Source: Perognathus longimembris pacificus
Taxonomy: Eukaryota; Chordata; Mammalia; Rodentia; Heteromyidae
Assembly: GCF_023159225.1 (NCBI RefSeq)
Contig: NC_063167.1
Coordinates: forward strand, 20,649,360 to 20,713,359
Length of the DNA stretch: 64,000 nt
Direction: 5' to 3'
A program made the translations under genes and the position numbers. How positions within the stretch are numbered: position 1 is the stretch's first letter; every line of letters begins with the position of its first letter. Below are positions 54,510 through 64,000 of the stretch, in pieces. The notes below the pieces were generated by a model. That model did no database searches. It worked only from the letters and a program-made list of their open reading frames with translations, and was not told the DNA's origin.

Positions 54510-55414
54510 CTGCACAGGGGAGAGTAGGAAACAAAGCAGTGGGGATCAGAACAGAGGCCAGGACTGGAGAGAAAAGCAAGGACACCACACCACAAGCAGT
54601 CCCTCCCTCCACGACCTACTTCAAACGTAGTTCTAGTGGACATGTACCACACATGAGTGCAAGCAGTTGTGCTAATCAGCTAGCAGTTTCTAAACTTCCC
54701 CCACTGTGCGATGGACAAGTTAGAGACAAGAACCTTGGCTTGGAGGAGGCAAGGCCTTGGACAATATTGATTGGGGCAAATAAAACAACTTGCACTCTGA
54801 GGGTAAAAATAGCATGATGGTAACATCTAAAATCAGGATGAGAAGTCCAGCAACATAAAGGGAGGACAGTGGTTAAGTGAACTTCTACAATTTTCTTTGG
54901 AGGGTTGCATTTTAAGAGCCTACTGAAATGTCAAAGCACTGAACCCATAAATTACACAGCAAGGGAAATTAGGGGTCGAATCACCAGGGAACACCACCAC
55001 ATGACCTGGATTATCCAGCTTTTCATCTGGGGTCATGAAACTGAAACAGCCATTTTCCTCCTCCATCACCCAAGTTGCTGGGCTGTGTGGTGACTGTGCT
55101 GCCTCTACTGTCCTGTGCCCTCCATCAAAGCTCTTGCCCAGTGCCAAAGCTGACCCTCCCTCTCTGTTGACAAACTTCCTATATATTTCTCCTCAGGCCT
55201 GCTTCCTTTCTATCTAAGACACAGCAGTGCTCCAGAAAGTGTGAAGAGGCCCTCTCTCCTTCCCATCCAAAAGCCTCACAGGAGGACCACATTGCCTTAG
55301 ACAAACAAGGCCTCCTTGCCTCACTTTTGTTAACTCTCCCCACTTGCCTCCTACAGCTGTTCTCTATTACCACCAAGCACCCAGCGGGTGGAAGTAACTT
55401 TAAAGTGGGACTTT

Positions 55415-55608
55415 TTTTTTTGCCAGTCGTGGGGCTTGAACTCAGGGCCTAAGCACTGTCCTTGGCTTTTTGCTCAAGGCTAGCACTCTACTTCTTGAGC
55501 CACAGTGCCACTTTTGGCTTTTTCTATATATGTGGTGCTAAGGAATCAAACCCAGGGCTTCATGCATGCAAGGCAAGCACTCTACCGCTAAGCCTCATTC
55601 CCAGCCCC
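55415..55608 (-). repeat. IDL-Geo SINE
   Basis: A minus-strand dimer, moderately diverged, within the PHC2 intron. Confidence 0.87.
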
Positions 55609-55664
55609 TTAAAAATTTTTATGAAGATGTTCTTACTTCATGGTTAGGAATCCACCAGCAGAGG

Positions 55665-55925
55665 GCTAGATACTGGTGACTCATGCCTGAAAGCCTAGCT
55701 ACTTGGAAGGTGAGAATGGAAGGACTGCAGTTTGAGGCCAGCCCTGGTGGGACTAGTTCAAGAGGTCACTTCTTTACCCACAGTTGGGCACAGCAGTGTG
55801 TCTGTCATCCCAAGCTACATGGGAGGCTGAGACTGGGAGGATCATAGTACCAGGATAGACTGGTCAGTAAATTGCCCATATGGAGGGCAAGACCTTATTT
55901 TAAAAATAACCTGTGTAAAACAGAG
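55665..55925 (+). repeat. Two B1-like segments with an ID-like end
   Basis: Two successive 7SL-like stretches ('gctacttggaaggtgagaat' and 'gctacatgggaggctgagac') are followed by a diverged ID-like end near 55925-55960. Boundaries are uncertain. Confidence 0.55.
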
Positions 55926-56154
55926 TAGGAGGGGCTGCTCAGTGGAATTGACTCAGCACATACACAAAACAAAACAAAAAAAACTGACAAAATAGAAACC
56001 ACTACCAAAAGAATTCACAGTGCATGAGGTTCATAACTGGGCCACGTGGCATGCCTTTGTCCTGTCAGTTCATTTTCAAACTACTAATCCTAGGGATCAA
56101 AACCCAGACCAATCTGTGTGTGTATACGTATGTGTGTATGCGCACACACACACA

Positions 56155-56362
56155 CAATCCAATAGCTTGAACTCAGGACCTGGATGCTGTCCTTGAGCTT
56201 TTGTGCTTATAGCTGGTGTTCTACCACTTTGAACCACAGCACCATTTCTAGTGTTTTGGTGGTTAATTGGAGATAAGAGTCTCACAGATTTTCCTGCCTG
56301 GGCTGGCTATGAACTGCAATCCTCAGATCTCAGCCTCCTGTGTGAGCCACCAGTGCCTGCTT
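56155..56362 (-). repeat. Composite SINE (Alu/7SL-like head, Geo-type tail)
   Basis: A full-length copy next to an alternating TG/CA run (56117-56155). Confidence 0.8.
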
Positions 56363-57329
56363 TGGACCAATTTTTTTTTAATGAGAAAGCACTGGTAAAA
56401 CAAATGTCTATACTATTTATTCCTCTGGAATTCAATCACGTATCAACTTCAGAGCTGAGCAGATATTACTCTTCAGGTATGGATAAAGATGATTTGTGAA
56501 AATATCTTGACACAAAAGTACATCAGCAGTTAGAAAATTTCCCTTAAATATCTATATATTCATTTGAAAAAAGTTTGAATAGCTTTGAGTTTTCTGTACA
56601 AAAAAAATCCCCCTTTTGGAATGAATCTTGCTCAACAGTAAAGGAATTTAGAGGACTGAGAAAAGTCTAATATATGAATAGCCAGAAGGGTTGTCAGTAA
56701 AACCACCTTTTTCTCTTTTTAAGTTGTAAACATATAAGCCTAATTTATGTGATATTTTCCTCTGCCTTTTTCTATTTTAAATATGCATAGAAGCAAATGC
56801 ATACTTCTACAGTCCACTTCACTCTTACCACTGAACGTTCTCTAGAGTGATTTTCTAGCATTTGAATGCTTCTAGTAATGTGGGAACTCACTACCAACAA
56901 AGTACTTTGTTGTTACCTCAAATAATACAATCATTCCTTATAATGAACTAAATCTGTCTTCCTGTTAATTTCATCCCATTCATCCTGGTTCTGTTTCTTA
57001 GGACCACAGAGACTGGTGCCAAAATGCAGACTTTAACCTGAATTAGAGACTGCTTTCTATCAGAGAGAATTATGGCATGTCTTGATCTCTATTTCACCAG
57101 GCTGCAAAATGAGGATTTAAACACCTACCTTTCTGTGGTGCTATGAGCAGCAGGGCAGGCAGTGCTAACCTCCTGGAAATGCCCAAGCAATGCTCCAGGG
57201 GTCAGGAATGGGGCCACTTCTACCCTTTCAACTACTTGTGGAGAACTGCGAGAGTTCAGTCATCCTACACCTTCTTTGACTATATTCTGTCAGGTATCCA
57301 GTCATTACTAATCATCTAGAGATCTAGTT

Positions 57330-57385
57330 GGCGTGTGTGTGTGTGTGTGTGTGTGCGCGCGCACGCGCGTGTGTGTGTGTGTGTG
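57330..57385 (+). repeat. (GT)n(GC)n(GT)n repeat
   Basis: Alternating purine-pyrimidine run with a GCGC centre, beside a composite SINE. Confidence 0.88.
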
Positions 57386-57386
57386 C

Positions 57387-57573
57387 CAGTACTGGCTGGG
57401 GCTTCTACTCAGGGTCTAGGCATTGTCCCTTAGTTTTTTTCTCTCAAAGACAGTGCTGTACCAAATGAGCCATAACTCCACTTCCAGCTTTTTGGTGGCT
57501 AACTGGAAAACAGTCTCAGAACTTGGTTGCCTTCTGAGTAATCAGGATTTCAGTTGAGTCACTGGCACTTGGC
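57387..57573 (-). repeat. Composite SINE, old copy
   Basis: A more diverged copy adjoining the GT/GC repeat at 57330-57385. The plus-strand phrases 'gtaccaaatgagccataact' and 'agctttttggtggctaactg' identify it. Confidence 0.7.
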
Positions 57574-60500
57574 TCATTTTGTTTTAGTATTTACTTATCT
57601 TAAGGAAGGGTGTTGCTAAATTGCCTAGTCTCACTTTTAGTGACTACACCTCTCTAGTACATGGGTAACAAGTGTATGCCAATCTCCAGGTGTTTGCTTT
57701 AAAGAGTCACACAGGTAGAGGAAAGTAATTCCCCTGGTTTGGTGTATAATGCCTCTAGTATTAACAGAACTAAAATGGAATTAATCCATTCTCCTCTGAA
57801 TTCTAGGATCACCCTTGCCTTTCACGGGCACTCATCACCAAGCACTTCCTGATGATCCTGTCCCCTCTGGGGGCCTTTAGGCCTCTCATACCCCATGCTT
57901 CTCCTCATCTCTCCTGTGCCTGTTAATGCACCTTGTAAGACAAGGAGCCTGTGTCTTGAGATTGGATTCTTTCAATATGTCGGTACCAGTTGTAAGGCTA
58001 CTACCAACTCAGTGTTTACCTCTGGGAAGCAGAGACCTTTTGGAATCTGAGTTTTTAAAAAAAAGGAATTTAAGACAGAGGACAAACTAATAAACCTTTT
58101 CCTCCCAACATTAGAAGCTTCAGTCCATTATAATCCTGGGGCAGATTACAGGAGGAATCCAATGGGTAGAGGGAAGCTGCTCTGAAATAAAGGTTGGTGG
58201 TTGTTTTGCTTTACAGTTGTCTTAAGGGCCAAGAGCTCATCATCTGCTTTATTAACAAAGGAGTCTGGGCTATTTCTGGAATAACTAAAGTCTCACCCCC
58301 TGCCAAGCTCAGCACATTGAGATTAATTTTATCTGCTCTCCCAGTCTCCCAGACTGCTTTTCTGCCAGCTTGGGGGAAAGCAGCTTAAACAGTGAAACCT
58401 GCAGAAACTTGCCCTGCAGGCCCCGAGGCCAGAGAAAAGAGACAAAGAAATACTCTGTCTGGAATTCCATTCCTTACTTAATTCTCTAGACCATTCTCTC
58501 CAGACTGGGAGTGCAGGGGGGATTCCCACAGGTCTCAAATGCCTCTCACAGTTGGGTACCTGAACAGTGGGGGGAGAACATGCTTAGCTGGAGGGACAGA
58601 AGAGGAAGGTAAGCCACATTAACTTGCCTTTAACTGCAGCTGACCACAAAGGGTCGGGTATTTGGGTCAGAACAAAACAGTACACCTGCTAGGGAGTGTT
58701 CACCAAACACATGTTCAACCTTTAGGTTGCTCCCCAATTCTGGCCTTTATTCATAGGTTCGGGCAGAAACAGCCTGCAGGATAAAAAAAGAAGTACCACT
58801 CCATGGTCTTCTCTATGCTCCCATCTGTGAAACTATCTGCCTTGGAGCTGGTTACCTCTGCTAAGCAGAGCAGACGGCTGTAATATACTCAGTCACCTTT
58901 ATGCCTCTAGGGGCTGACTTGGTGTCTAAGATATGACAGATACTTGGTTAAATCAGAATACAAAGAACCCACAGATGTAAGCCTCCACCATTAACATAGA
59001 GTTCAGGTTTCTCAAGCATCAAAACAAGAACTTGGCACAGAGATTTGTGAATTGCTTTCTGAAGCTATAATGGATGATTTGAAAGAGGCTTGGTTTGTGT
59101 CTTTCTACAGGAGTGGCAATTCTGAGGACCTAACTAAAATAATAAGTATTCTTTGGTCCACTTCTTCCTGAGTAAAGGTTTCCTCAGCAGAGGGGTAATA
59201 CAGCACAAAATCTGACCCTGAAGGCTGGAGGGTAGCCCCAGATACAGTATCTGGAGTTATGTATGTCAGATCCAAGAACTTGGCGCAGCAGAATAAACTC
59301 TAAAGGCTGAAGCAGGGAGATGCCTAGAAAAGTGGCCTGCCATCAGGACCCTTGGTAGGCTTCCACAGAGTCTGAGAGCCCCAGCCAGTAGAAGATATAG
59401 GTCAAGCTGGTCCAGCTATATGCAAAATCTGACCACTGTGGAACCAATTCTGATGTTCTTTACAAGCCCAGATAGGACACATACCATCCGTTAATGGGGA
59501 ATGTGGCTTAGTACTTACTGTATTTGCCAGGGGCAACTCAGATGTCTAGTGCTGTTTGCTTTGACTGTGGAGTAAACAAATGACACAAACAACATGCCAT
59601 GTTTCTACTTCCACCCCAGGTCAATGGCCAACTTCCATTTTCTCTAGATGTGAGAAGGGAGTGTTTTCATTTAAGACATCTAACTATTCTTGATTGCCTG
59701 CAAGACAGAGCTAGTTTAAAAAAAAAAAAAAAAAGGAACATGATGATAAGATGGATTTTTCTTTTCTGATTAACAAAGCCACCTAAGAAAGAAGACTCAC
59801 CAGGCTCCTGGCACTGAGGTTGGCTGTGTCTCAACTTGCAGGCCAAGTGAGGGACAGGGTGGCCAAAGCAGGGACAACAGGGGTCCTAAAAAACCTGTTC
59901 CACAGACTCTGAGTAGGACTGCTAAGTGATGCCTGACATCCAGGAGATGATAGCCAGTTTAAAGTGTACCTGGTCCTAGCAGTTGGCTGTCCTGCAGGAC
60001 AGTGAGTGGAAGGCAAGTATCTAGGTATCACCCTTTACAAACTCTTTAGTCATATCTGAAAGTGGGGCTCTCAATATTTCTAAAGTACCAATTTACTGAT
60101 ATCCTTCCCGTTCCCAGGATTGGGCAGGAAAAGTACATGGGATAAGGGAGCAGTATAGAAGCCATAACAGACCTCAGAGTCTATCAGTTAGTCATTTGGA
60201 TAACAATCTTTTTTAAAAAAATGCAAGTGTAGCATGTAGTCATTCACACCTAGAAGTGAACCAATTCTTGGTAAGTACCACAAAAGGGTGGGAGTAGGCA
60301 TGATGGGGTCTAGACTGCCCAGGATTGTAGTCAGAAGGGCCCAACTCTAAGCTCATTTTTTTGGGGGGGGGGTGGGGGGGTGAGGGGAAAAGCAACTTGG
60401 GCTTCATCCCAGGTCACAAAGGCAGTCAGGAAAAGAACCCTCCTGGGCTTTAGATTTCCCTGGGCAGGCAGCCCAAGTGGAGCAGTGAGGGAGGGCTGAG

Positions 60501-61979
60501 CTTTGACTGGTCATGGAACTGCATGAGGGTACCTGGAAAAAGCTGGGAGAAAGGGGAAACTACACCCTGGGACAAGGGGAAGCCATGGTAGTCTAGGGCT
60601 TTCAGGTTGGGAAGGACTATGACTTAGAGGACCGATTTCCAAATAGGATTCCTGGGCCAGGAAGAAAAGCATTCATGAGAATAGCTAATCAGAACCTACA
60701 ACCTAGGTTCAGTATTTCAAGACACCTAAAAAGAAATAGCACATGTGCCTTCAATAGGGCCAAACATGCCAGGTTTCTTTCCCCACCAATTTTTAAAGAC
60801 TAAACTTATGCTCTACACTTGCATCTCTCATGTGAACTGTACATGCTATAAGGTTGCACTTTAGAATGAAGGAGACACTGAATGCAATTTGGAAGATAGT
60901 ATCTTCTGAAATATACACCAAAGGAATTCCTAGTGGTTGGAAATTTGCAGGTCTCTCTCAACCCTGGGGTCCTGTGAGGACCAGAAGGAACCCAAGAATC
61001 AGTGCCAAATGTTACATCCTTTTCAATTCTGCTAAGGACAGAGCTGTTAGACTTGTAAGGCTTCTTTGCCGGGAGGACACAGGCACCACAATTAGCCTTG
61101 GAGCACCTCCCTCAGCACTGCCAACAGCAGCAGCTGCTCTGAAGAACCTCTCCAGAGAGAAAGGAAGAAAAGTCACAGGTTGATCCCTGGAGGCATTCTG
61201 CCCAGCACAGTGGTAAGCTTTCCAAGCATGAGGTGAGGCCCTGGATCTACACCCACCTTCCTTGTTGGCAGATCCAGAGAGCCATTGAGCTAGGTGCCCT
61301 TAGTGTCACTGTAGACGACTATGTCAAGTCTGCATTAGCAGGGCTGGAGAACAAGCATGCTTCTGCAGTCTTAGGCATCAGGGCTGAGTACTTCTGGCTA
61401 AGGTGCCTCTTGGGGAGGCTGGCTCCTCCCTTGCTGGCAGCTATTACCATACAGCTTTCATGCTGTCTCATAGGACATAGGCAAAGAGGGCCCTACTGAC
61501 TCACCCACAATCCCCAGCTCAACTGTACATAAGCTGAATTATAAACAGTTGAATGACTTTCCAAGCTGCCACCTCCAGTCGAGGGAAGAAATCAATGGAG
61601 TGAACAGCCAGCTGCCTTCCCCTGTGCTGCTTCATGTAGGCTTTCCACACAAGGCAACTGCTTCTGGCCTACAGGCTGAGTACCCAAAATGTGATGAAGG
61701 TCCTCTGCAGGACCACAGGGTGACTTTAAACAGGTCAGTGTACCAGGAATGACAGCTAGCCCTGGATACAGGATCTCAAGGCCTCACCAGAGTTCTGCTT
61801 AGCACTGGCAATAGATGCCAGTATCTAATGCCAAGCCCAGGGCTCCCAGGTAGTTTCACATCACAGTGCTCTGGCAGATGCTGATTTCTAACAGCAACAG
61901 GGGAGAAGCTCTTCAGAGATACCAATCTCAGGAACTGCAAAGAACTGCAATGTGGGAAGAACATGGGCTGCAGAAGTCA

Positions 61980-62090
61980 GATTTGGGTCATATTCTGGCT
62001 CCATCCACGATGACCTGTGGGCTTCAATCACTTAGTACCTGCTCAGTTTCAGTTTCTCTACCCATAAGAACAAGGGGTCCGGCAAGGTTA
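61980..62090 (-). repeat. MIR-like fragment
   Basis: 'attctggctccatccacgat' followed by 'cagtttctctacccataag' fits MIR in reverse. Confidence 0.6.
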
Positions 62091-62159
62091 CAGTTAGTAT
62101 TAGTTTATCTATATGAAATGCTGGTCCTGAATACTTGAGGCAGTGCTACATGGGATCAG

Positions 62160-62260
62160 AAAAACCCTAGGCTTAAATCTCAGCTTGTCATGGTAGTAAG
62201 TTACTCTGGGCCTCAATCTCCTTACCTATACTGGCTGTAGTGAAATGATTACATAAGATC
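62160..62260 (-). repeat. MIR-like fragment
   Basis: 'tctgggcctcaatctcctta' after 'cttaaatctcagcttgtca' fits MIR in reverse. Confidence 0.6.
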
Positions 62261-62829
62261 ATGGAGCACAACAAAGTGGAAGCAGCCCTCACCTCACTCT
62301 CACTGAGGCTGGCCTTTTCCAGCCAGAGCCCAAATGGAAGCATTGGCTCAAGATTTTGGTCTACTCAAGGTGTCATCTTGAGATCAGGTTTCAGGACTCT
62401 GACAAAGTCTGCAAGACAACAGAAATGCTTCTGTGCTTCAGCCACAGGTATTGACCCAAAGGACAAGATAAACACTAGATTACCTTTCTATGCAAAGCTT
62501 TCATAAAGGGTCTTGGTGTCACCAAGTAGACAGGGCAGAAGAACCCCAGAAACAAGAAAGAATGAGGTGACTTTAAGACAAATAAAAAGAGGAACTACTT
62601 GGTACCAAGGAAAGAGTAAGTTTATGGAACTTGTACTATCAGCTGGTGATTTAGCATGCAAAATGAAATCAGTTTACAAGGCTAAAGATAAATTCACGGA
62701 AGATGAATATGAATTTCTGACAGTTTACAAAAAGAAATCCAGAAATGTTTAGTAACTGTCCTAATTATTTTTAGGCTGATAACAAGGAAGAACGACCTGT
62801 TTTTTTCTTGATGGTTTTTTTGTTTTGGC

Positions 62830-62922
62830 TTTTCAGTATTGTAGTGTGGTTCTGAAGAATCGAACCCAGGGCTTCATGTATATGAGGCAAGCACTTTACC
62901 ACTAGGCCATATTCCTAGCCCC
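62830..62922 (-). repeat. IDL monomer (no Geo half)
   Basis: Only the ID-like left half is present ('gaagaatcgaacccagggct' to 'ccatattcctagcccc'). The Geo module is absent, so this is either truncated or a monomeric insertion. Confidence 0.75.
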
Positions 62923-64000
62923 ATTTTTTTCTTATTACCAACCATAGGATCACCACTATGTATTAGGTAAATGGTGCTGGGGGTGAGTGAGGGGTGTAGA
63001 GAGGGAGGAAGGGCACCAAGTCTCAGCTGTCTGACCCAGATGATACTCACCTTGCAAACCAATCCTCTGACTGTTTTGTTACCCCTTTCTTCATGTGATC
63101 ATTGTCTAAGCTTTCAGTCACCCCATTTGCTACCAGTCAACGGACAAATTAACACAGATTACAGAAGGCCTGGAAAAGTAGATTTGACTTTTTTTTTTTT
63201 TAAGTAACTGTTTTGACAAGGCTGTTCTATATGCTAGGCTAGTGGTCTGTCATTGAGCTATAACCCAATACTTTAAGCATTTTTTTTTTCTTTTTGGTGG
63301 TACTGGGGTGTAGGTTAGGCAGGCATTCGAACACTTGAGCCATGATGCTTCCCAACTCTATTTTATTTTAACTGAAAGTGTGACTTGCTTCAGTTGTTTC
63401 CAATGCCTTAATATAGCTGTGTTGCTTTGGGCCACATCTGGATGTCTTCAAATATACTAAAGATATCAGTAACTAGAAATAATTACACAGTATTTAAGAT
63501 ATAATAGCCATGCAGCAGGAGCTTTAAAAATAACTTAGTGGTCATGAAATTTCATTTTCTTGCCAATAGTTCCAAATGTAAGGCATCAGCCTGGTTCTCT
63601 TAATTTACTTCAGAGGACTTAGTGACGGCATGGCATCTAACAGTCAACTCTTCCTAACAGAAATGACAATAAACTTCACTGCTAATAAACCATCCTGGAA
63701 ACAGACATTTGCTTGACTTGATGTAAAAATATCAAACTGCGACTCTCCTCAACATCTGGATTCATCTCAGAACACTGGCAATCTGTGATTACTGCAGTCA
63801 TTTCTTTAGCAGATGTAGAAAGAATGTTCTTTTCTTTGGTGCCAAGCTGAATTAAATACTACTTAGAAATTGAAAAGATAGAGAAGCACGTCTTTTTCTA
63901 CTATCTATAAATAGCTTGGAAGGGGAAGAGTAACTAATACTATGTTGGCCTAGATAGCCTTACAATGAATCCCACAGTTAGACTTTATTATTGCAATGTG

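Larger units (their letters stand above)
54510..64000 (-). other. PHC2 intron (9.5 kb to window end)
   Basis: I found no PHC2-like or other conserved coding exon on either strand. A non-coding first exon of the short isoform could lie here but shows no clear CpG-rich promoter. Identified content is IDL-Geo or IDL copies (55415 and 62830), composite SINEs (56155 and 57387), a 7SL/ID-type SINE (55665), MIR-like fragments (about 61980-62260) and GT/GC simple repeats (57330-57385). Much of 58-61.9 kb is unremarkable unique sequence. Confidence 0.75.

Noticed and set aside
60854..61183. 109-codon plus-strand frame in the PHC2 intron
   Set aside because: The composition is non-coding, no domain is recognised, and it lies opposite to PHC2 with no splice context.

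Overview
This is a mammalian nuclear genome window. Three multi-exon genes with GT-AG introns were assembled by hand-splicing, in the order ZNF362 (+), A3GALT2 (-), PHC2 (-). From recall, this order and orientation match human 1p35. The repeats point to a rodent of the superfamily Geomyoidea (kangaroo rats, pocket mice, pocket gophers). The commonest young SINE is a dimer with a tRNA-Ala/ID-like left half and a right half carrying 'gtggcgctgtggctcaagtg' and 'gggacagtgctcaggccctg'. That matches my recollection of IDL-Geo, a SINE reported only from Geomyoidea. The organism call is an inference from repeats; the gene calls are much firmer.

Layout. Bases 1-7074 are the 5' intronic part of ZNF362, whose first non-coding exon(s) must lie upstream of the window. 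Bases 7076-24834 hold the seven coding exons of ZNF362 (415 codons plus stop, six C2H2 fingers), followed by a 3' UTR with AATAAA at 26482. Bases 26.5-32.5 kb are intergenic and full of SINEs. Bases 32552-42542 on the minus strand hold all five coding exons of A3GALT2 (isoglobotriaosylceramide synthase). They splice to an uninterrupted 339-residue GT6-family enzyme with its DVD motif and catalytic Glu region present. After a 2.1 kb gap, PHC2 (Polycomb PRC1 subunit) occupies the minus strand from its polyA signal at about 44680 upward. The last six coding exons carry the FCS zinc finger and the SAM domain and encode a 323-residue short isoform starting at 54459. Bases 54510-64000 are PHC2 intron with no further coding exon that I could recognise.

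The genes are unrelated in function: a nuclear DNA-binding zinc-finger protein, a Golgi glycosyltransferase and a chromatin repressor subunit. There is no operon-like logic. A3GALT2 and PHC2 are tandem on the minus strand, and ZNF362 converges on them.

I see no prokaryotic defence system, CRISPR array or novel enzymatic system. The most noteworthy points are the intact A3GALT2 reading frame, weak-looking splice donors beside a SINE in that gene, a hexanucleotide-encoded Gly-Thr tract in ZNF362, and a rich set of composite SINEs in which one 3' module (Geo) is joined to two different heads. Repeat boundaries were judged by eye and are good to roughly 10-20 bases unless target-site duplications are given.
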